Of a DNA stretch of 64,000 nt, positions 10,207-20,775 are shown one piece after another. Each line of letters opens with the position of its first letter. Position 1 is the stretch's first letter. The notes beneath the pieces were generated by a model that worked only from the letters and a program-made list of their open reading frames with translations, had not been told where the DNA came from and made no database searches. The stretch is from Hirsutella rhossiliensis. Lineage: Eukaryota; Ascomycota; Sordariomycetes; Hypocreales; Ophiocordycipitaceae. Made by a program: the position numbers and the translations under genes. The stretch lies in contig NW_025408679.1 of the NCBI RefSeq assembly GCF_020360975.1, positions 1,798,001 through 1,862,000 on the forward strand. The letters are read 5' to 3'.

Positions 10207-10854
10207 ATATATATATATTATACTTGAAATTTAACGACAGTTTTTCTATTTAGAATCAGAATTTTTACAATATACGTGTTAAAGATGTTAGTACGTTGGT
10301 GCGTTACGAAGCCTTATGGCCGCGCTTTAAGGTAGCAATTGCGCCGGCGTGGCTCGTTCTAAGAGAGTAAACGGAGTACTTCACCGCCCGGGCAAAATGG
10401 TAGGGACTTTAATGTATTCTTTTTAAAAGTTACCAAAGACGCGCGATGCAGGATTAACCCTTGGACCAATTTCTATAAAACTGGGTAAACAGATTCTATA
10501 GTACATAATAGATATTATACATATTCTTTCTGCTTAAAGAATGTTAATTGATTGCGTGACGCTGAATTAAAGGCCCGATCAAGGGAAACGCATACTGTAA
10601 CCCACTATATCTACGGTACGAAGTAGACGCGCGAGCATTAGACCAAGATCTTTAGGTATATAGTGCAGCGCTAACCATTTGACCAATTCGTATGAGTTTT
10701 AGTATATGAATTATATCAAGCCTTTTGCATGTTATATCAAGCCTTTTGCATGTTATATCCTTTTTTTGTATTTCAATAATATCAATTGGTGGCGTGGCGG
10801 CTGGTTAAAGTCATAAAAGAGGGAAACGCGAACGTCAAAGAAATGGGTATTGTG
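10207..10854. repeat. AT-rich degenerate repeat, no gene
   Basis: No supportable ORF. Diverged direct repeats are visible. GATGCAGGATTAACCCTTGGACC (begins about 10446) resembles the stretch near 10663 (GTGCAGCGCTAACCATTTGACC). Endings with the pattern CAATTG...GGCGTGG...GGGAAACG recur near 10336-10375, 10545-10590 and 10783-10830, a period of about 220-240 bp. A 21-bp unit (TTATATCAAGCCTTTTGCAT plus one base) is tandemly duplicated at about 10713-10755. It reads as an old satellite-like repeat, possibly RIP-affected. Confidence 0.6.
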
Positions 10855-10911
10855 CCCCCCTCTCCGGCAGGAGAGGGGGGGGCCTAAGCCCCTTAGTCAA
10901 CCCCCCGAGTA
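10855..10911. repeat. GC hairpin and left palindrome junction
   Basis: A perfect 11-bp stem (10855-10865 with 10870-10880, loop GGCA) is followed by CCTAAGCCCCTTAGTCAACC (10883-10902), itself a small inverted repeat. Close matches to this second motif lie inside both arms at about 24979-25006 and 45440-45471. The left arm begins at 10910, where the bases TA are shared by the motif and by the arm. Confidence 0.7.
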
Positions 10912-11266
10912 GTTGTATGAAGTTGCCGTAGCTTCTCTGGCGATGTGGGCCGGGTTCCGGATCTCTCGTTGCAAGGCGATAGACCAGCATTCCCTTCAGT
11001 TCTCTTCGGAGCAGGTCTCTCGGCTAAGGAAGGACGGGCGGCGAGATTCCTCAACGTCAGGGTCGCGCCTCTGGATCTGGAGTTCTTCATTTAGTTAGCG
11101 TTGAATGGCCTTACGGAGTGAGGAAGACGGAGCTGACATGAGAATTGCACTGACTACGACAGGCGAGGCAGTTCTTGGTCTTCCAAACAGACTTCCGTTT
11201 GCTGACGAAGTCACCCGCCGGTTTCTCCTCGCCACAGCGGGCACAGACGATGGAAATCAAGTCCAT
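10910..11266 (-). pseudogene. Truncated 5' end of Helitron-2 gene (left-arm copy)
   Basis: The minus-strand ATG at 11264-11266 opens a zinc-ribbon-like start with two Cys pairs (CARCGEEKPAGDF and CLACRSQC). It is followed by a GTAAGG...AG intron-like stretch of only 38 nt and then a Ser/Arg-rich segment. Homology ends at the palindrome junction, so the coding part is cut after ~105 residues. The full-length counterpart starts at 61461 on the plus strand. Several C/T differences separate the copies, for example Leu versus Ser at codon 3. Confidence 0.7.
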
Positions 11267-12055
11267 CTTGAAGCCCTTGAGGAGTAGACTTAGGACTCAG
11301 TACTTCGCGAACCACGCATCAAGACGCGTTGCTTCAACGAAGTTTCCACGTCAAGGCGACGCGCAAGTAAACAAACCAGGGTTGCTACGGGCCACAGACA
11401 CCTAGCCCCCCCTTTTTGCCGTTATCCAATTGTTGCACGTTTTGCGGCCGTCCATACAAAATTCGGGCCAATCAGAACTCGGGAAACTTATTGACCCCTG
11501 TCTGCACCAAACCCTCATTACGAGAGGAAGGCTCGCCAGCCGCGGCTCGCGCAAAGAAGCCTTTCGGAACGAAATTTGGCGACAAGAGAACCGGAGAAGA
11601 GTTGGCTACAGAAGAGAGAGAGAGAGTTGGCGACAGTAGATAGGAGACAGGAAGAAGAGTGAGGTCGAGATACGAGACACGGCGAGAGACGTAGAGCATT
11701 ATCGTGAGTGAAACCGAGACAGAGCGTCGGGGAGGCAGGCTAGGCCGCTGGAGGGAGATTTTGTTTAAAAGGCGCAAACTCAAAGGGCGTGGAGAGACGG
11801 CAGGGTTGAAGAGAGATGTGAGTGGGTAATGCATGTCTGGGCGAGTGGAAGGCTCGGAAAATTTACATGTGCTACCGGTATAAGTCGTAGGTATAAACAG
11901 AATAAGGAGTATATTGGGGAAGTTTTGACTTGATCGTCTTCATGAAAAGGAGAACAAGAAGAGAAGAGAATGTGCTATTCGAGCCTTTGGCAGCTGATTT
12001 TGAGGATGATGAGACATGTTGTCATGTTGTATTGTTTCGTTTGATGCTTTAAAGT
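11267..12055. other. Left-arm intergenic stretch, purine/pyrimidine-biased
   Basis: No convincing gene. It includes a GA-rich run (about 11613-11640). Two short strings, GGGAAACTTA and AAACCCTCATTA, recur in a different order after Helitron H2 (about 22815-22840), hinting at shared transposon flank sequence. An open frame at 11472-11834 on the minus strand is kept in the right arm but is low in complexity and unconvincing. Confidence 0.5.
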
Positions 12056-13391
12056 TTAGAGAATATTCTTGGGCGGACGTCGGGCGCGCAGTGGTCGGGA
12101 AGATATCGACGCGGGAGGTCTGATAGAGCCAGAGGCGGATGTGTCTTGGTGATTGACCTGTTCGGTGTCCGTCTCTGACTCTGCGGGGTCTTCCGGGGAC
12201 AGAAAGGAGGAGGTATCGGATTTGGGGGAGTCTTGACCGTCACAGTCGGTGATTATGGTGGAAGTTTCGGGAGAAAGTCGCGGTCTCTTGGTTGGGGTTT
12301 GGTAGGGATCGGGCAATGACCGACTTGATGCCAGCATAAAGATCGACTGGGCCAGAAGCATGCGGCGTGGGGAGGCGGGGCTTTGGGCGGCCTTGGGTTT
12401 CTTCGTAGAGGTAAACCTGGCCAACGCAACGCTATAGTCCGAGGATTGCCGACCGCGCTCTTGGGTGTCGTCGGCAGTAGTTGTGTTGCAGAAGCCTGGT
12501 CGGACATGGCCTTGTCGTGGAAAGTCCACGTGTCGGGGACGACGATGAAGATATAGTCTTGGTCGAAAGCCGGGGCATGTTTCATGATCTGGTGATCCAG
12601 TAAGCCGGCGATTTTGCCCGTACAGGTGAAGAGAGCGTTCGACTGGAACTGGCTGTCGCGCCTCTCGGTCATCTTCTTGCATAGGAGGTCCAAGGATTAG
12701 CGTGAATGGGGAAGATGACGAAAACTTGGAAGGGTGAAAGCCCTTGAAGGGGTTTGCCGGGAATCCCAGGACAAATAAAGGTGGAGAGCTGGACAAAGCC
12801 GCAGCAGCTCAGCTGGGTGTCGTCAAGGGCCGCAGCCGAGTTTCCATGCAGGAGGTCGCGGCCGGAGCCGATGACAGGTCCCGTGAAGGAGACAATGGGT
12901 TGTATCGTTGGGAAAGTATCCACCGAGCTGAGGGTGCGAGTGACAATTCTATGGATATCGTCAGGGAGGGCAGTGGCGACAGAGAGATTTGGAGCATAGA
13001 CTCACGGTTGGTAGCTGTGATCGCGGACTATAAGCGCGGGGACGGTGTATTCTGTGATGTTATCATCGTCCGACTCCAAGCCATCACGTCGCTCGATTTC
13101 CCACGTCAGGGCAAAGGGATGAACACGGCCGACCATGAAGAACCGTTGCTCGGTCCATTCCGAGGAGATTATCTGTTGGTTGTATATGGAAATATTAAGG
13201 CTGAAGAAGATGCAGGTCGATGGATTGCCAGTATCTGACCGGATTGCTGCATACTCCGGAGTCGACAGCCATGAGGGCGTGGGAAGGAAGACCCTCGCTA
13301 GGGTTTCTGCGTTGAGCCCTTTGACACGATGCTCATTCTGGTAGGCGAACCTAGCCGGGCAGCCGGGCTGGACAAAGGCCATCATGGACAT
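12056..13391 (-). CDS. Unrecognised multi-exon gene, possible OB-fold-like protein (left copy)
   Basis: Exon 1 starts at 13391 (MSMMAFVQPGCPARFAYQNE) and runs to a GTGAGT donor near 13004. Translation resumes after CATAG near 12950 (VTRTLSSVDTFPTIQPIVSF). A further frame change near 12700 leads to NALFTCTGKIAGLLDHQIM and DYIFIVVPDTWTF. The C-terminal ~150 residues are Ser/Pro/acidic and look disordered, ending PPKNIL at 12056. Short beta-rich segments and its place between Helitron genes suggest an RPA/OB-fold-style passenger, but that is a guess and I do not recognise the family. The right-arm copy is at 59339-60668. Confidence 0.5.
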
Positions 13392-15473
13392 GTCGGCGCC
13401 AGCATTTTCTGGCTGTCAAGAGGTTGCCGCGGGAGGACGAGGTATCGACGTTGAGCTGGGAGGCCGACATCGTGAGAACATGGCAGATGTAGTCACCGTG
13501 GAAGTGTAAATGAGGGTTACGCAGAGTGGAGGTGGGCATCCTATAAAGCAGGTTTTCTTGCTGCTCGAAAGAGGGCTCGCGGCTAGGGTCGGGGAGACTT
13601 AAGAGTCAGAGAATGCTACCTAGGTGATAGATCAGAAGCGGGGGTATGCGGGAATGAGCTGGCGAGGTTCTTGAACAGTCTCGACCATCTGGTTCTATGG
13701 TCGTGAGTGAAGTAGGGAGCCGGGGGTTGGAAGTTGAGTAGGGGTGATGGCTATGTCGCGAGAAGTTGGAGGTCGGCGAACAGTAAGGTTAGTGTGGGTA
13801 AGTCTGCGGAGAAAGAAAGTCCAGCAGTACCCTTCGGTGTCATCGTTGCATGGAGTAGATAGCAAAGGCGACAATAACGAATGAGAGTGAAGGAAAGAAA
13901 GAGGTTATGGTAGTATTGCAGGGTCCCTTTTGACGGTCGTCGGTAGTTGGATGGGCATTGCGTGCGGCTGAGCGAGGCGGGTGCCGACCGTGTCGAGTCC
14001 ACTATTGGGACACGGTGAAGTCGGATATAGGGGACGACCTGAGGAGGAGGATGCGAGTTGGTCACGAGAACTCTCCAAGAGGGTTTGCAAGTCGAGACTC
14101 CGGTGGCTAGCGACTACAAGAGGACAGGCAGGGGGATCCTGGCTGTCGCTTTAGCATGAAGGCCGTTGATGCGACGTTGGTGGTGGCGAGGGAGCAAACC
14201 TAGCCGGGTAGTCCGGTTGCACGAGGACACCGTGGACATGTTATCGCCGGCAGCCTTTTGGCTGTTGCTCGACGAGGTGGAGTGGCAGATATTGATGGAG
14301 CAACTGATGCGCAAGGTGGGTGGGACGGCGTTGGAAGGGCCGGAGAGTATGGTTGGAAGTGTGCGGCGGGCGGTTGGCGCGGCCACCCCATGTGCCGGAG
14401 GTCGGCAGTAGCCAGGGATTCGCTGGAGTGCGCAAAGAGAGCACGGCGATGGAAGGGCCGCCTTTGGCAAAGCTGGGGTAGCAGGTCGCACGTGGAGACC
14501 GGCCGAGGGCCGGGACGGTGGACGCACATAGGGAGGGTAAATGGGGATTACAAAGGGTAGTAGTATTGCATCGCTTCGGTACCATAGGCAAGCATTATAA
14601 GGGAAGAAACGCCACGGCCATGAGTAGTGATCGTTAGGAAGCTTCCCACTCGGAAAGAAATAGTGTACGCCAAGAAGCGAGATTATCCAAGTGGAAGTGC
14701 TCCGGAGCCAAAACTTTCTAGCCTGTTGCCAATCCACGCTAGTCGACGTCGAGGAGGCAGTAGCATGGCGGACAGTCCTGCAGGGAAGCTAGGCGAGGCG
14801 GCCGCTCACCGTGGAGCCTGTTCGTTGTCAGTCGAGGATGGAGAAGAGGGTAGGAACGGGGGAGTGCCTGTTTCGGGGTGCGGAGATGATACAGGGCAAC
14901 TCCGAGAAGGGGCACGGAGCACGGGAGACAAGGTTGGGGCGGTTCGGGAGATACAGATCAGTGGCGAATGAAGCATTAACGTTCCGGCTGATTCAGCCTA
15001 AGCAGTCTGCGGTCGAAGAAACCGCATGGAGAAAGCATGCAGAGGCGATCGCAAAGTCACTGCCGAGAAGACCGCCGCGAGGCGGTTTGCGGTCAAGCAG
15101 AGCACGGAAGTCCCGTAATTTGGTCAGCAGCGGAAATTCCGCGCAACGTCAGTCACCGAGTCCGCTTCCGAGGTTCGTGTTGCCTACAGAACGTGGAGAC
15201 CAGGGGGCAGTGGGCTCTAACAGTCCGCCCCTTCATCGGCCGTTTTGCCCCAGGAGAGGGTCCTGAAGGTGACGGGCAGGGAGATAAGGCGGCGACCGGC
15301 GGTGTCCCGGGTGTTCGTTCGAAAAGGGACCGACGCTCCGACCTATCCAGCCCAAGGATACGACTTTCCAAGACCTAAGACGAACGGCGCAATTTGCAGC
15401 ATCGATTGCATGGGGTTTGCCCAAGCTCCGTCGGGGACCGGTTCGGCGGCCAAGGGCACAGGTGGGTGTGGAC
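13392..15473. other. Left arm: no confident gene, probably 5' region of Helitron H2
   Basis: Several overlapping open frames occur on both strands (for example 14114-14737 minus and 14627-14971 plus), but none shows recognisable domains, and they read as shadows of biased composition. From about 14990 to 15473 the charged, Arg/Lys-rich coding flavour on the plus strand resembles the low-complexity N-terminus expected upstream of H2. It is interrupted by the LTR element at 15474. The region is repeated in the right arm at about 57264-59338. Confidence 0.45.
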
Positions 15474-15695
15474 TGTTACGGCCAGGCACATACGAGCCTT
15501 GACGGCTATAAAGATGTATTGGCACTATGAACAAAGACTCAAAGCTAAGGAGCAAGAAAGGAAGACTAGACTACACGACCGAGCGGGCCCTTATATAGAC
15601 ACGAGGTCGCGCGTGGGCACGTGATGCTGCTTGGGCACGTGACACTGGTGAGGTGCTGCGCTGGCGGCTCTACGCTGGCGCCCAGGGTCGTGACA
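15474..15695 (-). repeat. TRIM-like element LTR, left-arm copy 1
   Basis: 222-bp LTR with TGTTAC...GTGACA ends on the plus strand. TATATAAG and two CACGTG boxes are visible on the minus strand. Confidence 0.88.
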
Positions 15696-16085
15696 CTGCC
15701 CCCCGTCTAAGGCCTTGATATGCGTATCAAGGTAGTCAGTCGTGGCGGCGGCTTCTTGGTTTCACGGCTTTCTGCTGTGTCGTCATCGTCTCGTTCCTCG
15801 CAGCCCTCCTCCGCTGCAGCACATTCGATCCAGTATTGCAGGTTGACGGGCGGCCAGCTGAGCCGTCACTTGGGCCATCGTTGGCGGGTCTTCGATTGAG
15901 GCCGACGTCTCCTCTTGCAGCTGGAGAATCGGGGTCGAGTCTTGGTCTTGGTCTTGGGTCGAGGGCCTTGATCAGGCACTTGCGATGCCGTACGGACTGA
16001 CTTCCTTGTCGGGGTCCGTAGTCGAGTTTCTTCGGCATCACCTAGTCAAGGGCGAGTCGGGGTCGAATCCAACACGAAGCGAATC

Positions 16086-16390
16086 GGTGGGCCAAACCTC
16101 CTGATCACACACAGGAGGGTCAAGTCGACAGGCGGAGGTTGTTCCTTTCCAGTCTTTAGGAAGAGGAACGGGTCGATGCGCTGCACAGTCCTTAGTGCGT
16201 GCGCGGGTCAAGGCCGAGCCGAGCTGCACACGCAGACGAGTCGACAGGTGCCTCCAGTACCTTCGGAGGGCTTGGTCGAGTGTCCTCACGGACAGTCAAC
16301 CCTCTGATCACATACAGAGGGGTCGGAAGTGATTCGCAACGCAGTCCTTAACGAAGCGAATCGGTCGGGCTCCTGATCACACACAGGAGG
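16086..16390. repeat. Three stem-loop repeats in the TRIM-like element
   Basis: CTCCTGATCACACACAGGAG occurs at about 16098 and 16372, and the variant CTCTGATCACATACAGAG at about 16302. In each, the first and last bases pair across ATCACAnA. In the variant the stem has changed on both sides (CTCTG/CAGAG), so pairing is kept. It looks like a conserved structural element in the non-coding interior. Confidence 0.65.
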
Positions 16391-16571
16391 GTCGGTCGGT
16401 GTTGAGTCGGGGCACAGTCCTTAGTGCAACGGGTCAACGGTCGGTCGGAGTGCACGAGTTTTCAGTCCAGCGCGAAGGACCAGGTTGTGGGTGCCTATTT
16501 GTTTATCGCGGGGCACGCGAAGGTTGCCTATATTTGTTTCGCGGGGCACGCGAAGATTGAGCTTTGAGTAG

Positions 16572-16793
16572 TGTTACGGCCAGGCACATACGAGCCTTGA
16601 CGGCTATAAAGATGTATTGGCACTATGAACAAAGACTCAAAGCTAAGGAGCAAGAAAGGAAGACTAGACTACACGACCGAGCGGGCCCTTATATAGACAC
16701 GAGGTCGCGCGTGGGCACGTGATGCTGCTTGGGCACGTGACACTGGTGAGGTGCTGCGCTGGCGGCTCTACGCTGGCGCCCAGGGTCGTGACA
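16572..16793 (-). repeat. TRIM-like element LTR, left-arm copy 2
   Basis: 222-bp LTR near-identical to 15474-15695, followed directly by the TGGAC target duplication. Confidence 0.88.
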
Positions 16794-18115
16794 TGGACGA
16801 TGGCGCAGCAGAGGCAGCGGACGGCTCGCTGCGCGGACAGAGGCAGTCCCGGAGGCGGGAGAAGAGAGCCCGTCTTCCTAGCCGGGATGGGCGCCCGATA
16901 AAACAGGTCCGAAGTGGAATCGGAAGGCATAGGAGACGGGAGCTGCAGGCCGAAGACCTGGCGAGTGTGCTGCGCTTTTTGGAGGAAGACTTTGCCTTGA
17001 AGGAGAGATTGTCTAACGATCAGACGTGGTGCACGCCAATACCGCTCGAGAGGAAGGTGTCGACGGTGCGAGACTTCTATCAGGCGTTCCACGATGCGAG
17101 CACGTTGCCGATACGGACCTGCATGGTGTGCTACCGCAAGTGTACGAGAGGAGAGTTGAGGAGATTACATGGGATCATTGGCTGTCAAGTTGCGTACCAA
17201 AGGGCGGCCGCTCACCATTTTCATGCCGGAGTTGCTTTCCTGAGGGCGAGTCCGTGTCGGTGTGCGCCGAGTGTGGCCGATGCCTGGCGCGCAGGAGCCT
17301 GTCGCCGGCGATCCACCTTCACAGTCGCCTTGGCTGCGAGCACATGTTCCCCGATGAGCTCAAGGGACTGACGCCGGTCGAAGAGAAGCTCATCTCGCTG
17401 AACTCATGTTACGGGTTTGTCACGAGATATAGCATTCCGGGCGGGCAGAGGCAGAGCGTGAAGTATCCGAGGCATGTCAGGGCCACATCACGGTGTTTCC
17501 GAACAATGTGCAGGAGCTGGCCACCAAAGTGCTCCCGCACCCCTTTGCAAGCACTGGACGAGATCCACATCTCGTGGCAGGGCGCGGAGAAGCCGGCACC
17601 GAGCGACCTGTCGAGTCTCTTGTCGGTGAGGCGGCGGGTGGTCGAGAGGGCCCTTGTCTGGCTGAAGCGGAACAACCCCCACTACGCCGAGATCGAGATC
17701 GACGCGGCGGAGATGGAGAGCTGGGAGACTCGATACACGGGGTACCGTCGTCGGTGTGCGATCGTATGGAGCGGAACGAGCCGTCTGGGTGGGAGAAAGC
17801 GCGGACGGCGCACGTTGTGCCGCCCACGGAACGCGCCGTGGACGAGGAGGGGCGGTGGAGATCGAGGAGCTCTTCGCCCTGCTCAACCAAGGACAAGAAG
17901 CCGGCGGCCAGGGTGAAGGTCACGGGCCCAACGGAGAAGGCGCGGTTCGCGATGGAAGTGACGCCTGCCCCGACCAGAACGTTCCAGCGATCAACGAGGT
18001 GACGTCTTCTGGCATGTTCGCGCTCGACGGACCGCCAGACGTCGCGGACGTGGAGAAGCTGCAGTTTGCCTGTGACGCTGTTGGTGAAGGTGCCGACGAC
18101 GGCCGTGCGGGCCCT
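16794..18115 (+). pseudogene. Helitron H2 RepHel, N-terminal part (DUF6570-like)
   Basis: This matches H1 415-1640. RRELQAEDLASVLRFLEEDF (about 16938) is followed by CMVCYRK, CRSCFPEGESVSVCAECGRC, LTPVEEKLISLNSCYGFVTR (about 17369), then HISWQGAEKPAPSDL and AEMESW. A one-base loss near 17478 breaks the frame after PRHVR; it is shared with the right arm, so it predates the duplication. The sequence jumps at 18115/18116 across 250 bp that the right arm keeps. Confidence 0.82.
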
Positions 18116-18905
18116 ATCGTCTCGAAGCTTGAACCTTCAGGCGTGGGCCGAGATCGTGCTCCGGCGCCATGGTGGTCGATTTGCACTGCACCACATCTTC
18201 GCATTTCTCGTCTTCAACATGGGGTGCGGTCGAGGAACCGCCGGGTCAGCATGTTGAGTGTGGGAGGAAGAACTTCCGCAAGGTAGAGCGCATCGTGCGT
18301 TCGATGACCACAGAAAGGCTAGCGGCGGCGAGGGTCGAGTTGGAGAGCTCGGGTAAGACGACCGATGGTGACGTGAAGGAGCTTCTCAGGAGCCTCTCGC
18401 TTTACGGCCACCGGCAGCCCATGTCGAGAGGTCCGTCTCAATATGCGGCGGAAAATCCAGTCGCTCATCGTCGGATATGGCGTGCCGGCCATCTGGTTCA
18501 CCATCAACCCGAACGACATTACGAACCCGGTGAAGCTGCGACTGGCGGCATACCGCACACGCGATCCCGACGCGGCCGAGGAGTTCTTAGAAGGCCTTGG
18601 GGATGCGTATAAGCGGGCACGGCTGGCGATATCGGATCCCATGAGCTCGGCCGTGTTCTTCCACCGCGAGATGAAGCTGTTCTTCGATCATTACGTGAAG
18701 GTCGGTGAAGAGTCGGTATTCGGGCGCATCGGCAAGTACTATGGCGCCGTGGAGACGAACGAACGAGGGCGCTTCATGTTCACGGCTTGCTCTGGCTGCA
18801 CGGGAACGCGCATCTCAGCTCGATGCTTGCCGACATCCACGGGGAGGATCAGGCGGCGTATCGCGAGCGAATCGTCCGATACATCGATAGCGTCTTCTCA
18901 GAGGT
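18116..18905 (+). pseudogene. Helitron H2 Rep, N-terminal half, left-arm 250-bp deletion at its start
   Basis: It begins after the deletion with LNLQAWAEIVLRRHGGRF (about 18130), then PAIWFTINPNDITNPVKL (about 18485) and AVFFHREMKLFFDHYV. The HUH site ALHVHGLLWLHG (about 18768) lies one frame off the upstream segment. AAYRERIVRYIDSVFSE follows, with a GTAAGA donor at about 18903. Shared frameshifts near 18240 and 18430 (both arms) show decay before duplication. The FPTLFPFGVG block seen in H1 and H3 is missing here because of the deletion. Confidence 0.82.
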
Positions 18906-19016
18906 AAGAATGCCTACCTAAGATGTGCCACCGGGAGCCTGAAGTACTCTTCTGATGGCCAAGTGGGGCCGGGTTGACGTGCAAGGCAGGATCTGGACCA
19001 GGAAAGTTTTTGCGCC

Positions 19017-20172
19017 GTGCAAGCGGAGCGATCTGTGACGGGCGGTATTGGTTCCCTGCTGGACAACGCCGCGCAGTTCTCGGCCGCGTTTATCGAGGAG
19101 GCCAACTTCTGTGCCGGCGCGACGCAGGTGCACACGCATAGCCCGACCTGTGTGAAGTATTCCTTGGGCAAAGGAGGGCGGAAGGGGACCTCTGCCGGTT
19201 CAAGGCGCCATGGAGGTTAGTCGACAAGACCGCCCTCACGGCAGACGGGGTGCTGCAGATCCGGAGGACACACAGCATGGTCAATCGATGGAACGAGGCT
19301 ATTGCTGTCGGGCTCCGGCACAACCATGATATTTCCTTCATTGCGACGCAGCGCAAGACAATGGCCCTCATCTATTATGTCACGAACTACGCGACCAAGG
19401 TGGAGGACCCGGTGTGGAAGCGTGTGGCGGCCGCGGCCGAGCTCCTGGCCGCCTCAACAGGTGATGGCACGGCCAACGGAGGGCGGGACGGTGGCGGAGA
19501 CGCTGCCACCGATGACCCTGTCAAGGGAACAGGACGCGACAGTTCCTGATGAGAGTGGCGAACCGCGTGTTCACGGAGCGTCCGCTATCACAGGTCGAGG
19601 TCGTCGCTCACCTTCTCGGATATCCGGCCGAGTTCACCGACAGCAGCGCGTGGGCGTACCTGAACTGTTCTCTGCTGTACTGGGAAGTCTTTCGGCGATG
19701 GCGGCATCTCCGAGAAGCCAGTGGCGCTGCGGCTATGGATGACACCTTGGATGAGTCGGTCGTCGTCGAAGAAGAAGGCCTGAGAATCTCCCACGTCGAG
19801 GCGTACCAGCACCGGGAGAGCTGCTGAAAGGCCTATGCCTGTATGACTACATATCGATCGTCAGACTGAAACGCATCGGCAACGACGAGAGCTGGGCGGC
19901 TTGGGGAGATGTCTTTCGAGGATGGATGGGCGCCGGGACGACGCTGGGTTCAGGTGCTCAGGCGGCCGGGCAAGCACGCTACCGTCTGCCTCGACGGCTA
20001 CCTGAGCAAGGACTTCACCTACGATGACGAGTCGTGCTACCGGAGGTGTGTATGGCAACTGCTCTGTCAGCGGGCATTATCGGAGAGGCTAACCCACCCC
20101 CTGAAGGGCAGCCGTGCAGCATCTTGCGCTGTTCGTGCCGTGGGAGTCCTTCCTGGGCGAAGGAACAGGTGA
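19017..20172 (+). pseudogene. Helitron H2 Rep, C-terminal half with two-tyrosine motif
   Basis: It contains ANFCAGATQVHTHSPTCVKY (about 19102), GLRHNHDISFIATQRKTMAL and the Rep tyrosine motif YYVTNYATKVEDP (about 19372). VFTERPLSQVEVVAHLLGYP and YLNCSLLYWEVF follow, then LDGYLSKDF near 19993. At least three frame changes (about 19195, 19510-19550, 19826) break it. Motif order equals H1. Confidence 0.8.
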
Positions 20173-20578
20173 GATCAACAGCATCTGGGCGCGGGCTCGA
20201 GACGCTATGGCCCCGAGAATATCATGTCTCGTCGACAACGTGCAGCTGCTTCGACGATCCGCCGAAGACGCAAAACGCGACGCCAAGCAATGGGCAGCCT
20301 CGTCCGGCGATGGCGACCCGACGGTCGCACACGTCGAGGAGGGTGGAGCAGGCGAGGCGGGCGCGGAGTCTGCAGCGACATATCAGCCCAACAGCATCGG
20401 AGACGCAACGCGGCTCATCGACGTCGTCCGAGGTGCAGTGGGAGCGAATCAGGTGACGGCCAAGTCGCCGGAGCTCATGGCAATGATACAGCAGCTCTGT
20501 CGGTTTCAGCAATCGGCGCTGCGCTCGACGGCCGAGCTCGAGGCCACGGCGCTGATCGAACGAGGGAGAGGCGGTTAA
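20114..20578 (+). pseudogene. Helitron H2 Rep-helicase linker
   Basis: This open segment starts at VQHLALFVPWESF-like sequence and runs through NVQLLRRSAEDAKRDAKQW, TRLIDVVRGAVG and QQLCRFQQSALRS, as in H1. It ends at 20578. The equivalent in the right arm is 51917-52381 minus. Confidence 0.7.
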
Positions 20579-20775
20579 GCATGCCAGGGCGGGTATTTTC
20601 AGGGGCCGCACTACCGCCGCAGGATCAGGTCAAGGCTATCAAGTCGCAGCAGGTAAGTGCCTCGAAGGAGAGGAGAGGATGATCCAGGGATACAAAGCAC
20701 GCCCGCCGCCTGGGAAAGCGATCGCCGCGCAGCGTTGCGAAGGGTGATGACCGGTTTCGGGAGGACGAGGTCGAA

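Larger units (their letters stand above)
15474..16793 (-). mobile_element. TRIM-like short LTR element inside Helitron H2 (left arm)
   Basis: Two 222-bp direct repeats (15474-15695 and 16572-16793) begin TGTTACGGCC, end GTCGTGACA, and are flanked by the 5-bp duplication TGGAC (15469-15473 and 16794-16798). TATATAAG on the minus strand within the LTR and a G-rich tract next to the left LTR suggest minus-strand orientation. The 876-bp interior holds two short basic frames (16289-16038 and 16041-15736) with no RT or integrase, so it is non-autonomous. The same insertion with the same duplication is present in the right arm, so it predates the palindrome. Confidence 0.88.

Noticed and set aside
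10855..10909. Canonical Helitron 3' end (hairpin then CTRR)
   Set aside because: The hairpin is right in form, but CTAA is followed by G, not the expected T, the CTAAG core repeats elsewhere, and no Helitron body lies directly upstream.
11472..11834. 120-residue minus-strand open frame
   Set aside because: It is low in complexity, Ser/Leu/Pro-rich, overlaps a simple GA/CT tract and shows no domain. It is kept in both arms only because the arms are copies.
14114..14737. 207-residue minus-strand open frame with many Pro/Arg residues
   Set aside because: No recognisable motif, overlapping frames of similar length on both strands, and frame not kept cleanly in the right arm.
16060..16110. tRNA-like GGTCGAATCC string in the TRIM-like element
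   Set aside because: No cloverleaf arms could be formed around it.
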